The translations under genes were made by a program, and so were the position numbers. Shown piece by piece: positions 48,210 through 57,759 of a stretch of DNA of 64,000 bases. Position 1 is the first letter of the stretch; every line of letters begins with the position of its first letter. This DNA is from Colwellia sp. PAMC 21821 (lineage in GTDB: Bacteria; Pseudomonadota; Gammaproteobacteria; Enterobacterales; Alteromonadaceae): contig NZ_CP014943.1 of assembly GCF_002077175.1 (NCBI RefSeq), forward strand, positions 1,550,001-1,614,000. The letters are read 5' to 3'. Under the pieces are notes generated by a model that was not told the DNA's origin, searched no databases, and was given only the letters and a program-made list of their open reading frames with translations.

Positions 48210-48533
48210 TTAAGCCTCAATCCCCCAACCATCATTAAAGCCTTTAAACTTTGCCGCAAGCAATTCAAACTCAGCTTCTTGCGCCACTATGGCTTCGTAA
48301 CTTGGTATCATGGTCACCGTACAGTTTAAATCCCAAACATTAGGTAACTCGTCTGGTTCTAGCGTTACGATCATCTCTGGTGCTTTTTCAGCTAAATGCT
48401 CGACCATAGCTTTCGCTTGTAGTTCTTGTTCAAATAACTGAAAAAACACTACGTTGTGCATTTCATTTAAATTAATGCCTGCAGCTTGCATTTCAGCTAA
48501 AACTTGGCCTGTTTCGTCGTCGGGAAAGGTCAT
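48210..48533 (-). CDS. rraB: RraB-family ribonuclease E inhibitor
   Basis: A 107-residue acidic protein ending FNDGWGIEA, like the YDGWG end of RraB, with the alternating helix/strand pattern of the family (VLAEMQAAGINLNEMHNVVFF, EFELLAAKFKGFNDGWG). Known role: binds RNase E and modulates mRNA decay by the degradosome. The N-terminus is shorter than E. coli RraB (about 138 residues). Confidence 0.75.
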   Translation of the reverse strand: MTFPDDETGQVLAEMQAAGINLNEMHNVVFFQLFEQELQAKAMVEHLAEKAPEMIVTLEPDELPNVWDLNCTVTMIPSYEAIVAQEAEFELLAAKFKGFNDGWGIEA

Positions 48534-48833
48534 ATTACATACAATTTATAAAAAACAATGCCTTATTATATACCCAAAGCCATTCAATATGCTCGTTTGG
48601 TCGACAATTATAAAGTCGATTATACTAAGGCTATTATTTTGAGGGTTTGTCATATTCCGCCAGTAATAATTAAGACTACTAAATGGTCTATAAAACAATT
48701 GTAGCGCTAGTACTTATAATTAATTGGCAATATTAATTGGCAACATTAACTAAGCTGCAAATATTTTGCTGACAAGCCAGTTCATTTTGCGGTTCTACTC
48801 TTGGACAGTTATCCATTTTGATGGTGTGTGTGG

Positions 48834-49208
48834 CTATTTTTTCAGCTGTGATGCACCAATAATATTACTGGCTAGCTTACAGTCAGTATTTTTGAATTTA
48901 ACTGTCACTATCTTACATTGTGCTAACGTTACGCAAGTTAAGTTATTAATTAGCGTATTTTCAAACGCTTGCATTATTTCAGCCTCGCTTTGCTTTGGCA
49001 TTGTTTCAGCCGCGGTTTCTGCCTTAGCATAAGCATTAAGATTATTGCGTTGATCAGTTTTTTTCTGATTTAACTGAGTCTGTTGCGCCAATTGCGCTTT
49101 CAGTACGGTGGTGGTTTTTTCATTTTCCGACAGTAAATAGCCTAAGCCAAGTAAAATGACCATAAAACAAATCATCGTAAAAAGTGTAATAGCTAACCAT
49201 TTTGCCAT
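48834..49208 (-). CDS. Membrane-anchored protein of unknown function
   Basis: A 124-residue protein with one N-terminal helix (LAITLFTMICFMVILLGLGYLL), a probable coiled coil (LKAQLAQQTQLNQKKTDQRNN), and a C-terminal part with three cysteines (TCVTLAQCKI, TDCKL). Its start overlaps the stop of the upstream DUF4136 gene (TAATG), so the two are translationally coupled and may work together at the envelope. I do not recognise the family. Confidence 0.65.
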   Translation of the reverse strand: MAKWLAITLFTMICFMVILLGLGYLLSENEKTTTVLKAQLAQQTQLNQKKTDQRNNLNAYAKAETAAETMPKQSEAEIMQAFENTLINNLTCVTLAQCKIVTVKFKNTDCKLASNIIGASQLKK

Positions 49209-49801
49209 TATACAAACTCTCCTTTATCGTTAATAACTTGGCTAATATTTTGACCGCGAGGATAATCGCGCAACATACTATCAACCGCGTTGCTAATTTT
49301 TTTCTGCATTTCTTGGCTATTATCTTGTGCTTTAAAGCCTAAAGGATAAACACTTCGCCAGACCGAGCGCTGACTTTTCGGGTCTATTATATCTAGGATT
49401 AAACTCCCTGGGCGGAGCTTTGTTTCTAACTCTACGCGGGAATTTTTTCCTCCATTTAAGCAATAACCACAGTATTTTACTTGTTGATTATATTTATTAA
49501 GTTCGGCAAGGTTCTGATTAAGCAGGTGATAAGCAATCATAACATCGGCATTTTCAGAAATTTTATAGCGAAAGCCATTTTCGTCAAAGCCTTGTTCAAT
49601 AGCCAGTTCGATAGTGTTACGGATAGTATCATTGAGGTTTTGTAAATCACCAAAAGCGGAATTACGTCCGTAAGTGCTATAGCTTTCAACGGTCGAAAAA
49701 TCAAAGCCATCTCGAAAAGACGTAGTAGCACTGTTAATAGATGAACAAGCAGCAAGGCAGATTAGTAACGCTAAACAGCTAAGTAATCGACTATTTATCA
49801 T
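49208..49801 (-). CDS. DUF4136-family lipoprotein
   Basis: A 197-residue protein with lipobox LAAC (Cys19). The DUF4136 pattern is visible: FDFSTVESYSTYG near 33, AIEQGFDENGFRYKISENADVMIAYH, GSLILDIIDPKSQRSVWRS, and a C-terminal VDSMLRDYP. The family is widespread in outer-membrane lipoproteins of unknown function. It is translated together with the small membrane protein at 48834. Confidence 0.8.
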   Translation of the reverse strand: MINSRLLSCLALLICLAACSSINSATTSFRDGFDFSTVESYSTYGRNSAFGDLQNLNDTIRNTIELAIEQGFDENGFRYKISENADVMIAYHLLNQNLAELNKYNQQVKYCGYCLNGGKNSRVELETKLRPGSLILDIIDPKSQRSVWRSVYPLGFKAQDNSQEMQKKISNAVDSMLRDYPRGQNISQVINDKGEFV

Positions 49802-50002
49802 GGTGACTCAAACAAGAAATAATGACACTAGATTACCTAGCTGTTTTTAAATTACAACTTTTCCAATATCAACGTTACGTTTTATATCGATACCCATGCG
49901 GCTATAACGTTTGATGACATAAATATTAGCGCAATGCAGTAGCAATTATCGAAATGGCTAAGGGCGTCTATTCAACCGCTATATATCGTATATTCTGTCA
50001 AA

Positions 50003-50033
50003 AAAAAGCCAGTAACTGGTACTGGCTTTTTGC
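50003..50033 (-). terminator. Rho-independent terminator of tyrS
   Basis: AAAAAGCCAGT (50003-50013) pairs with ACTGGCTTTTT (50021-50031). On the minus strand the stem is followed by a T-run, 26 bp past the tyrS stop. Confidence 0.85.
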
Positions 50034-50058
50034 TCAAAAACGCATTTACGAAGTAAAT

Positions 50059-51258
50059 TTACTTCACTGTTACTTTAGCAAATTTACGTTTACCTACTTG
50101 GTAAATGGCTGTTGTGCCGGTATTAATCACTAATTTATTATCAGTAATTTTTTCGCCTTCAATTTTAGCCGCACCTTGTTTGATCATACGCATAGCTTCT
50201 GAAGTACTGGCGACTAAACCAGCTTCTTTTAATAGGTTTGCAATGGCTATTTCACCATTTTCAGCAACGATATCCATTTCTGCGATATCGTCAGGCATAG
50301 CGCCTTTTTGAAAACGGTTAATAAACTCTTGATGAGCCGCTTCTGCTGCAGCTTCGTCATGAAAACGTTCGATTAACTCTTTAGCTAAATCAATTTTGAC
50401 ATCACGAGGGTTTGAACCTGCCGCAATTTGCTCTTTATAACCATTAATAACATCAATCGGCTTAAAGCTAAGTAGCTCGTAGTAACGCCACATTAAATCG
50501 TCAGAAATTGACATTATTTTACCAAACATATCGTTTGGCTCATCGGTAATGCCTATGTAGTTATTTAATGACTTAGACATTTTCTGTACGCCGTCTAAAC
50601 CTTCTAATAACGGCATCATAAGTACGGTCTGCGGTCGTTGACCTTCAGACTTTTGTAATTCACGACCCATTAATAAATTAAACTTTTGGTCGGTACCGCC
50701 TAATTCAACGTCTGCTTCTAATGCAACAGAATCCCAACCTTGCACTAACGGATACATAAATTCATGAATGGCAATAGCTTGGCCGCTGCTATAGCGTTTT
50801 TTGAAATCGTCGCGTTCCATCATACGAGCAACAGTTTGGCGAGAAGCAAGTTTTAACATACCTGCAGCACCAAGTTTATCCATCCACGTAGAGTTAAATG
50901 CAATGGTAGTTTTCTCGGGGTCTAAAATTTTAAATACTTGTTCTTTATAAGTTTCAGCGTTTGATAAAACATCTTCTTTGGTTAACGGCTTACGCGTAAC
51001 GTTTTTTCCACTCGGGTCACCAATCATGCCAGTAAAGTCACCAATTAAGAAAATAACTTCATGGCCTTGCTGCTGAAACTGACGCAACTTATTTAGCAAT
51101 ACGGTATGACCAAAATGTAAATCTGGTGCTGTTGGATCAAAACCCGCTTTAATTTTTAGCGGCTTTCCTTTTTTCAATTTTTCCAACAATTCGTCTTCAA
51201 GCAGAATTTCTTCTGCACCGCGTTTTATTTCTTCAAACGCTTGGCTTACATCTGACAT
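50059..51258 (-). CDS. tyrS: Tyrosyl-tRNA synthetase
   Basis: A 399-residue class-I synthetase. The nucleotide-binding HIGH variant is HFGH in [11 protein letters not shown] (about residues 46-56). KMSKS is present in [12 protein letters not shown] (about 230). Tyrosine-pocket residues lie in [15 protein letters not shown], and a C-terminal S4-like RNA-binding domain covers about 335-399 ([16 protein letters not shown]). It charges tRNA-Tyr. It is divergent from the M23 peptidase gene, the usual gammaproteobacterial arrangement with anmK. Confidence 0.96.
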   Translation of the reverse strand: MSDVSQAFEEIKRGAEEILLEDELLEKLKKGKPLKIKAGFDPTAPDLHFGHTVLLNKLRQFQQQGHEVIFLIGDFTGMIGDPSGKNVTRKPLTKEDVLSNAETYKEQVFKILDPEKTTIAFNSTWMDKLGAAGMLKLASRQTVARMMERDDFKKRYSSGQAIAIHEFMYPLVQGWDSVALEADVELGGTDQKFNLLMGRELQKSEGQRPQTVLMMPLLEGLDGVQKMSKSLNNYIGITDEPNDMFGKIMSISDDLMWRYYELLSFKPIDVINGYKEQIAAGSNPRDVKIDLAKELIERFHDEAAAEAAHQEFINRFQKGAMPDDIAEMDIVAENGEIAIANLLKEAGLVASTSEAMRMIKQGAAKIEGEKITDNKLVINTGTTAIYQVGKRKFAKVTVK

Positions 51259-51450
51259 TTACTTAGGCTCCAACAAGAGTTATAAACCAAACAGATTAAT
51301 AAACCAGTTTGGTTGATATTTATAATTAATTGTCGAATTCTACTGTACTTTTAACGGTGGTGAAAACCCTATCATTGTTTAGCATGATATTATTTTGTTA
51401 TAGTAGACGATAGTTTTCGTATTAACATTTCTTTTATAGGTCTTAGCTTT

Positions 51451-52857
51451 TTGAAAAATATAAAAAATTTATATTTTGCCTTACCAAAACAGCACCAGAT
51501 AATTATTACTTCATGTGCTGCCGTGGTACTGATTTTATTAATGGTACCGTTAAAAAGTAGTAAGCAAGTAACGTCGAGTACTCATGGCGAATTTATCGTC
51601 GGAGAACGCTATCAAGTAGCTATGCCAGAGCAAACAAGTGGCATTGTTACGCCCGATAATATTCAATTACCTATTCAGCCCATCGAGCCAGTAAATATTA
51701 TCCAAGAGCCAACTAGGGTTCTGCCCAGTAATATTGAAGAAGACGCGGCTCAATTAGACTGGCATTCAGTCAAGGTAAAAAGTGGTGACTCGCTGGCAAA
51801 AATATTTAAACGCAATGGCTTAAACGCCACCACAACCCATAATGTGATCACCGCTAAAGGTGATGACAGTGAGCTACTGAAAAAGCTCCGTGTTGACGAC
51901 ATTATGCGCATAGGTAAAGACAGTGAGGGTAACTTAGTCTCACTTGAATATCCGCTATCAAAATACGAGACGTTATTCGTCAATTTACAAAATCAGCAAT
52001 ACCATGCTTACAAAGAAAGTAAAACGGTAGAAGTTCGAGAAGCTATTGCACACGGCACAATTAAATCTAATTTTTGGAATGCTGCATCTTCGGCCGGTTT
52101 AAATGATGGACAAATTATTAGCCTAGCTAATGTATTCGGCTGGGACATCGATTTTGCCATGGATATTCGTGAAGGTGACAGTTTTAATGTTATCTATGAA
52201 AACCAATATGTTGAAGGTGATTTTATTGGCACTGGCAACATAGTTGCGGCAGAGTTTATTAATCAAGGTGAATCTTTTCAAGCTATACGCTTTACTGACG
52301 GTGAGTATTATTCTCCTGATGGCAGAAGCATGCGTAAAGCATTTTTACGGGCGCCGGTCAGCTTTCGATATATTAGTTCGAACTTTAAACGTAAGCGTTT
52401 TCATCCAATACAAAAACGCTGGAAATCACATAACGGTACTGATTACAGCGCTAAGCAAGGTACGCCTGTTGTAGCCGCTGGTAATGGCAGAGTTACCCAT
52501 TCAACTTACAATAAATACAATGGTAATTATGTTTTTATTCAACACGGTAATGGTATTGTGACTAAGTACTTACATTTTTCTAAACGCGCCGTTAAACAAG
52601 GTGAACGTGTTAAACAAGGTCAAGTTATCGGTTATGTTGGTTCAACGGGCATGTCAGAAGCGCCGCATTTACATTATGAGTTTTTACTTAACGGTGTACA
52701 TCGCAACCCTAGAACGGTGAAACTGCCAGATGCAAAACCTATTAGCAGCAAATTTAAACAAAAATTTGATGCGATAGCAGCTCAACGCATTGCAGAATTA
52801 TCAAGTTCACGTCACATGATGCTTAGCATGCAACCAAGCAATAGTAGCGCACAATAA
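51451..52857 (+). CDS. Murein DD-endopeptidase, M23 family (MepM-like)
   Basis: A 468-residue protein with a TTG start. One N-terminal membrane helix (IIITSCAAVVLILLMVPL) is followed by an OapA/LysM-like domain (about 105-185: VKSGDSLAKIFKRNGL), then a C-terminal M23 metallopeptidase domain with zinc ligands in HNGTDYSAKQGTPV and HLHYEFLLNG. Known role: cuts D-Ala-mDAP crosslinks to let peptidoglycan expand. Its stop is one base from the anmK start, so the two act in wall growth and recycling. Confidence 0.88.
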   Translation: MKNIKNLYFALPKQHQIIITSCAAVVLILLMVPLKSSKQVTSSTHGEFIVGERYQVAMPEQTSGIVTPDNIQLPIQPIEPVNIIQEPTRVLPSNIEEDAAQLDWHSVKVKSGDSLAKIFKRNGLNATTTHNVITAKGDDSELLKKLRVDDIMRIGKDSEGNLVSLEYPLSKYETLFVNLQNQQYHAYKESKTVEVREAIAHGTIKSNFWNAASSAGLNDGQIISLANVFGWDIDFAMDIREGDSFNVIYENQYVEGDFIGTGNIVAAEFINQGESFQAIRFTDGEYYSPDGRSMRKAFLRAPVSFRYISSNFKRKRFHPIQKRWKSHNGTDYSAKQGTPVVAAGNGRVTHSTYNKYNGNYVFIQHGNGIVTKYLHFSKRAVKQGERVKQGQVIGYVGSTGMSEAPHLHYEFLLNGVHRNPRTVKLPDAKPISSKFKQKFDAIAAQRIAELSSSRHMMLSMQPSNSSAQ

Positions 52858-52858
52858 T

Positions 52859-53998
52859 ATGAATAATAAATTACGCTATATTGGCCTAATGTCCGGCACT
52901 AGCGCTGACGGCATTGATCTGGCTTTGGTTGAATTTGACGGTGAACAACAGCAACAAGCTAACGGGGCGAATTTACTCGCCAGTTATTATCAAGCTTACG
53001 ATAACAACACTCAGCAGAAAATAATGACTTTGTATAACGCAAGTGCCAATGAAATTGACCGTGCTGGTAGTCTCGATATGGAATTAGCACAACAATTTGC
53101 TCAAGCGGTTACAAAATTTTTACAGCAAGAAAATTTAGCTGCAGCGGATATCACCGCCATTGGATGTCATGGTCAAACTATTCGGCATCGCCCGGTTAAA
53201 AATCAACAAATAACAACGCCTTTTACCTTACAAATAGGCTGTTTACAAACCTTAGCATTACTAACTGGTATTCGCGTGGTAGGTGACTTTAGAACGAAAG
53301 ATATTGCCTTAGGCGGCCAAGGGGCGCCACTGGTGCCTGCTTTTCATCAAGCCATTTTTGGCTCAACTGAAAAAGATGTTTTTGTGGTCAATATCGGCGG
53401 CATTGCAAACATCACCTTTCTTCCCTCAAATGCGCCACATAAAACCATCGGTTTTGACACTGGTCCCGGCAATGCGTTGATGGACTATTGGTTTGCACAG
53501 CATCAATCAGGCCGATATGACGCTAATGGCCAGTGGGCTAATTCAGGTAACATTTGCCATAATCTACTACAGGCAATGTTAAGCGACCCTTACTTCGCTC
53601 AACCCGCGCCTAAAAGCACCGGGCGAGAGTATTTTAACACGCAATGGTTGGCACAATTCACGGATAAAAGCACATTACCTCCTGCGGATATTCAAGCAAC
53701 ATTAACCGCATTAACCGCAGAAAGTATCACACAAGAAATAGAGCAATTAAGTACGAAGTCTGACGTATACCTTTGTGGTGGTGGTATCGAAAATGACTAC
53801 TTGGTTTCACTATTAAATCAAAAACTTACCAAGCATTCAATAGTGAATACTCATACAAAAAACATAAATAGTGATTCATTAGAAGCCATGGCATTCGCTT
53901 GGTTAGCCTTAGCATTTGATAAAAAAATTTATGGCAACATCCCAGCTGTAACAGGGGCTAGCAAGCCGGCTGTTTTAGGTATTAGCGCCCAACCTTAA
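52859..53998 (+). CDS. anmK: Anhydro-N-acetylmuramic acid kinase
   Basis: A 379-residue kinase. The N-terminal IGLMSGTSADGIDLALVEF is the AnmK signature. Other motifs are DFRTKDIALGGQGAPLVPAFH, NIGGIANITFL, FDTGPGNALMDYW, and a late CGGGIENDYL. Known role: cleaves and phosphorylates 1,6-anhydroMurNAc to MurNAc-6-phosphate in peptidoglycan recycling. It directly follows the M23 endopeptidase gene. Confidence 0.95.
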   Translation: MNNKLRYIGLMSGTSADGIDLALVEFDGEQQQQANGANLLASYYQAYDNNTQQKIMTLYNASANEIDRAGSLDMELAQQFAQAVTKFLQQENLAAADITAIGCHGQTIRHRPVKNQQITTPFTLQIGCLQTLALLTGIRVVGDFRTKDIALGGQGAPLVPAFHQAIFGSTEKDVFVVNIGGIANITFLPSNAPHKTIGFDTGPGNALMDYWFAQHQSGRYDANGQWANSGNICHNLLQAMLSDPYFAQPAPKSTGREYFNTQWLAQFTDKSTLPPADIQATLTALTAESITQEIEQLSTKSDVYLCGGGIENDYLVSLLNQKLTKHSIVNTHTKNINSDSLEAMAFAWLALAFDKKIYGNIPAVTGASKPAVLGISAQP

Positions 53999-54170
53999 AA
54001 ATAACTAGATATGAATATTTTTCTCTCTATAATAAAGCGCTCACGTTGAAAAAAAGCACGTTATCTGCAGAATATTTGAACTATTTCAAGAATAGATATT
54101 CTAAGTAAATAACATAGTTTGCTTAATCGAAAGCACAGTTCGATGTTCGACAACAAACGAGGAGGAAACG

Positions 54171-54362
54171 ATGGAATTTAACGACATACATATCGGTATG
54201 AAATGCGGTAGTAAAAAAGGTAGCGGTACAGTTACTTGGATCGATGGTTCAACCCGCACTATTTATATGGCAAATACTGATAGTAATAACAGTTTTGAAG
54301 TCGGCTTTGAAGAGATTATTGAAGATCCTCAAGCGCACAACAAAGAAGATACCTACTACTAA
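54171..54362 (+). CDS. Small acidic protein of unknown function
   Basis: A 63-residue protein with a very strong ribosome-binding site (GAGGAGG). It reads as a small beta-barrel-like fold (GMKCGSKKGSGTVTWIDGSTRTIYM) followed by an acidic tail (EEIIEDPQAHNKED). A perfect terminator follows, so it is a separate transcription unit. I do not recognise the family. Confidence 0.7.
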   Translation: MEFNDIHIGMKCGSKKGSGTVTWIDGSTRTIYMANTDSNNSFEVGFEEIIEDPQAHNKEDTYY

Positions 54363-54391
54363 GTTTTCTATTCGGCTTACCTAGTAATGAA

Positions 54392-54414
54392 AGCTCCCTC
54401 GGGAGCTTTTTTAT
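54392..54414 (+). terminator. Rho-independent terminator of the 63-residue gene
   Basis: AGCTCCC and GGGAGCT with a two-base loop, followed by TTTTTT. Confidence 0.9.
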
Positions 54415-54466
54415 TGCCCACGTTTTATTTACGATACCAGTCGCTATAATTCTCCTTTACATGTTT

Positions 54467-54626
54467 TAGCAATTTCATTAATTAAGTGATCTACTTTTTC
54501 ATGAGGAAAAATGGATAACTACAAGGCATAAAATGTAGTCAGTAGTTATGCTACTTATAAATTTTATAACGCCGTAATTATTTATTTTAACCTTTAAAAA
54601 TGAGCAGTTAATTAATCAACTGGTTG
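54467..54626. repeat. Repeat family B, long copy
   Basis: About 160 bp, starting GCAATTTCATTAATTAAGTG and ending TTAATTAATCAACTGG. It shares both ends with the 79-bp copy at 36927-37005 and shares its left and middle parts (ACTTTTT, GAGGAAAAATGG, ACAAGGCATAAAAT, GTCAGTAGT) with 63550-63660. Confidence 0.75.
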
Positions 54627-54628
54627 TA

Positions 54629-54789
54629 ATACCAAATGTAATAAGTTATTGACCAATTTTAAGCGAGGATAAATTGTTCAAGAATAAGGCGTTTGATTGA
54701 GTAATAGCTGGCTATTGGGATTGAAAACAACGCAGTTATTGACGATTTAAACCGCCTTAAAATGATCGATTATTTATTTCAATTGGTAT
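54629..54789. repeat. Repeat family A, intact copy (MITE-like)
   Basis: 161 bp with imperfect inverted ends: ATACCAAATGTAATAAGTTA on the left against ATACCAATTGAAATAAATAA as the complement of the right. It codes for nothing. The copy at 56195-57859 is the same element interrupted by an insertion sequence. Confidence 0.85.
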
Positions 54790-55202
54790 AACTAGCGTTT
54801 ATAAGTATTAAATAAATAACGCAGTAGTTGGCTATTTAAACCCGTATAAGTGTTCAGATAATAAGTCAGGCTGGGATTAAATGTGATCCATAAATTGAAT
54901 CTGTCGGTATCTATAAGCAGTAACTAGCTTAATAGTAATTACAATTTTATACATAAGGTGGCCTATTGTAGGCTTAGAAAATAGCCCAACATGCATTAGG
55001 TATCAATATTAGGCATATACATTAGATGTCTATGATATTAGCGCGTTATTCATGACCGAATTATCCGGCATTACTAATAAGCTTATCTATGCAGCTATAA
55101 TGATTAAATGAGTAACGCAGTAGTTGACTATTTTAACCCGCATAAATAATTAGATAATTAGTGACAATGGTATGGGTTGCAATTTAAATCCAAGGAGCAA
55201 TG
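54790..55202. other. Spacer before yfcH with two decayed repeat relics
   Basis: A block AACGCAGTAGTTG(G/A)CTATTT-AACCCG occurs at about 54815-54847 and 55112-55145, resembling the middle of repeat family A (AACGCAGTTATTGACGATTTAAACCG). No gene is seen. Confidence 0.5.
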
Positions 55203-56099
55203 ATGAATATTTTGATCACAGGCGGTAGCGGACTGATTGGACAAGCACTGATCCAACATTTGAATGCCGAACGCATTATTGTGTTAACGCGTAGTCCAGA
55301 AAAAATAACAAAGTTACTCCCTGACAATATTGAATTAATCACAACCATTGACGATGTAGACTTTAATGAACTTGATGTTGTAGTCAATTTAGCCGGTGAA
55401 GCCATTGTTGATAAAAGGTGGTCAAGTGCGCAAAAAGCTATTATTTGCCAAAGTCGCTGGCAAATAACCCAAGACTTAGTAGAAAAAATACAAGCCGCGA
55501 CCAAACCGCCTCATAGTTTTATATCTGGAAGTGCTATCGGCTTTTATGGTCGTCAAGGCGCTGTAGCAATCGATGAGAGCTATCAAGATATACATGACGA
55601 ATTTAGTCATCATATTTGTCATAAGTGGGAGAAAATAGCGCTACAAGCTGAATCTGAACAAACCCGCGTTTGCCTGATAAGAACGGGCATTGTTTTAGCC
55701 AATAACGGCGGTGCTTTAGAAAAAATGTTACTGCCATTCAAACTTGGCCTTGGCGGTCCCATCGCCAGTGGTGAGCAATTTATGTCGTGGATACATATTG
55801 ATGACATGGTTGCGGTTTTATTAGCGGCCATTTACCAACCTTCATTGTCTGGAGCTATTAATGCCACTGCCCCTATGCCAGTGTGCAATCAGGAGTTTTC
55901 AGAAACCTTAAGTGCCGTACTTGGACGACCTTGTATATTTAGGGTTCCTGGTTTTGTATTAAGAATATTAATGGGAGAATCAGCAGATTTAATTTTGTAT
56001 GGACAGAATGTTATACCAAAAAAACTGCTTAGCAATAACTTTAAGTTTCAGTATCCCACTTTAGAAATAGCCTTAAAACAACTATTGATCCCAATGTGA
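55203..56099 (+). CDS. yfcH: TIGR01777-family NAD-dependent epimerase-like protein (YfcH)
   Basis: A 298-residue short-chain-dehydrogenase-fold protein. ATG 55203 gives AAGGAG a normal 5-nt spacing; the ATG at 55200 is too close. NAD(P)-binding motif ITGGSGLIGQAL is at the N-terminus, and family-specific segments include VVNLAGEAIVDKRW, SGSAIGFYG, RTGIVLANNGGALEKMLLPFKLGLGG and MSWIHIDD. Function of YfcH is not firmly established; it is conserved in gammaproteobacteria. Confidence 0.88.
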   Translation: MNILITGGSGLIGQALIQHLNAERIIVLTRSPEKITKLLPDNIELITTIDDVDFNELDVVVNLAGEAIVDKRWSSAQKAIICQSRWQITQDLVEKIQAATKPPHSFISGSAIGFYGRQGAVAIDESYQDIHDEFSHHICHKWEKIALQAESEQTRVCLIRTGIVLANNGGALEKMLLPFKLGLGGPIASGEQFMSWIHIDDMVAVLLAAIYQPSLSGAINATAPMPVCNQEFSETLSAVLGRPCIFRVPGFVLRILMGESADLILYGQNVIPKKLLSNNFKFQYPTLEIALKQLLIPM

Positions 56100-56305
56100 A
56101 TTACTTATTAAACAAATCTTTGCTACAAAAATCATACTGGTTAAATTAAGAATAAATATTCAAAAGCACATTTTTATTGTTCTAGACTAATATAATACCA
56201 AATGTAATAAGTTATTGACCAATTTTAAGCGAGGATAAATTGTTCAAGAATACATGTTTATTGTTCCAGACTAAACATAAGTACCTGCATATATGGACCC
56301 ACTCC

Positions 56306-56586
56306 GTTTGCAAGACATTTAATCGTTATGTAAGAGAAAATCATTGCTCTCATATATCCGGCCTGTTTATGAAGGATTTTTACCTTCTGGCCCGATGGTT
56401 GTTTGCGCTCACACTCCTCATCATCCCTCCGGCTTTTTTATTAGCCAATGCAGGTACCAGGTTTTGTGCAAGCCAGTCTGACTATCTTACCATCCGATTA
56501 ATTTATCTTTTGCAACTGAAGTAAAAGGGTTTTACTGTTATCTCATCACTGAAACCAATCTAACTTGCTTCAGTTTTGAGCTTTAT
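56306..56586 (-). ncRNA. Candidate bridge RNA / seekRNA of the IS1111-type element
   Basis: Noncoding region between the transposase stop and the right inverted repeat. Seen: plus-strand ATGCAGGTAC at 56448-56457 is the exact reverse complement of the host flank GTACCTGCAT at 56281-56290, which abuts the element. TACCAT at 56488-56493 equals the other host flank at 57689-57694, in direct orientation. So an RNA read from the minus strand could pair with opposite strands on the two sides of the insertion site. The region also holds GC-rich stems (for example CCGGC...GCCGG-type pairing around 56430 and 56400, GGCU/AGCC at 56433-56446). RNA ends are not known. Confidence 0.6.
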
Positions 56587-57603
56587 TTATATAGCCGGGC
56601 GATAACTTTCCCCCTTAGCCATTATTACCCAAGCCATTCTTGCTATTTTATTCGCCACAGCAACGCATGCTTTGTTGTGTCCTCGTCGGGATTTTAACGC
56701 TTGTGCCCACAAACTAAATCGGTCAGTTTTGTTTTCACTGTGCCTTAATACTGCCCGGGCCCCGTGGATGTATAGTGTTCTTAAATAACTATTACCGCGT
56801 TTACTTATACCGAGTAAGGTGGCCTTTCCACCCGTTGAATGCTGCCCAGGAACAAGCCCAAGCCATGCCGAAAAATGTCGACCATTTACAAAGTCTTTTC
56901 CATCTCCTGCAGCTGCATAAGTAGCGCTAGCTGTGATTGCTCCAATACCTAATATTTCATCTAAGCGAACACATATTTCATTTTCTTTATTCATCGTGTT
57001 TAAGCGAACTTCACACGCTTTAAACTTCACTTCTGTGACTTGAAATTCAAGCCATAACTCATTAAATATCTCCCGACTTAAATACGTTAACTCATTTGTC
57101 GCATCCTCTAAAATATCCGGCAGTTCATTGCGAATTGCAGAAATACCTTTATTGATGACAATGCCATATTCTCCTAACAAGCCTCGTATCTGACTTGCTA
57201 ATGCTTTACGTTCTTTCTTTATGCGTTCACGTTGTCGATGGAAGTTTTGAATATCTTGTTGTTCTATCGATTTAATTGGCACAAACCTCATGGTCGGGCG
57301 TTGCGCTGCCTCTGCAATACCTTCGGCATCGTTATAATCATTTTTATTGCCTTTAACGAAGGGTTTTACATATTGAGGCGCAATAAGTTTTACTTGGTGC
57401 CCCAATTCAATAAATTTTCTAGCCCAGTAGTTCGCACTGCCACAAGCTTCCATTACAATTAGGCAAGGCTCTAATGTTGCCATGAAACTCAACACTTGTT
57501 TTCTTCTTAATTGTTTCTTTTTTACAAATCGCCCATTTTTATTCACAGCGAACATGTGAAAAATTGATTTTGCAATGTCTAAACCGATTGTAGTAATCTT
57601 CAT
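56587..57603 (-). CDS. IS110-family transposase (RuvC-like DEDD recombinase)
   Basis: About 338 residues, intact. The N-terminal DEDD_Tnp_IS110 domain starts TTIGLDIAKS; the acidic residues are Asp9, Glu52, Asp89 and Asp92 (IVMEACGSANYW, NDYNDAEG). The C-terminal Transposase_20 domain has ILGIGAITA, FSAWLGLVPGQHSTGGKATLLG with the conserved serine, and KRGNSYLRTLYIHGARA. GGAG lies nine bases before the ATG, inside a sequence resembling the terminal repeat (57606-57620). Known: these enzymes use an element-encoded RNA to pair donor and target DNA. Confidence 0.95.
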   Translation of the reverse strand: MKITTIGLDIAKSIFHMFAVNKNGRFVKKKQLRRKQVLSFMATLEPCLIVMEACGSANYWARKFIELGHQVKLIAPQYVKPFVKGNKNDYNDAEGIAEAAQRPTMRFVPIKSIEQQDIQNFHRQRERIKKERKALASQIRGLLGEYGIVINKGISAIRNELPDILEDATNELTYLSREIFNELWLEFQVTEVKFKACEVRLNTMNKENEICVRLDEILGIGAITASATYAAAGDGKDFVNGRHFSAWLGLVPGQHSTGGKATLLGISKRGNSYLRTLYIHGARAVLRHSENKTDRFSLWAQALKSRRGHNKACVAVANKIARMAWVIMAKGESYRPAI

Positions 57604-57696
57604 GTTGATCCACTCCGCTTTTATAAATGATTGTTATCACTTTCATTTTGGCCCTAAAGAGGCCGGAAATAAAGTTGGAGTGGGTCCATACCATTA

Positions 57697-57759
57697 TCCC
57701 TGCAGGCAAGGCGTTTTATTGATTAGGGCATGGATGCCGGTAAGTAGAACAATGCAGGA
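57697..57759. repeat. Palindromic repeat next to the IS
   Basis: TCCCTGCA at the left and TGCAGGA at the right, with GGCATGGATGCC at the centre, form an imperfect hairpin of about 63 bp beginning 7 bp from the IS end. It is absent from the intact family A copy, so it is a separate inserted repeat; IS1111-group elements often sit at such palindromes. Confidence 0.6.

Larger units (their letters stand above)
56292..57690 (-). mobile_element. IS110-family insertion sequence, IS1111 group
   Basis: About 1.4 kb bounded by perfect 14-bp inverted repeats, TATGGACCCACTCC (56292-56305) and its complement (57677-57690). IS110 proper lacks inverted repeats; 11-14 bp (sub)terminal ones mark the IS1111 group. 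The transposase is intact. About 280 bp of noncoding DNA lies downstream of it and only about 75 bp upstream, as expected for IS1111, whose guide RNA is encoded 3' of the transposase. Exact outer ends may be a few bases beyond the repeats. No target duplication is evident, as usual for the family. Confidence 0.88.
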
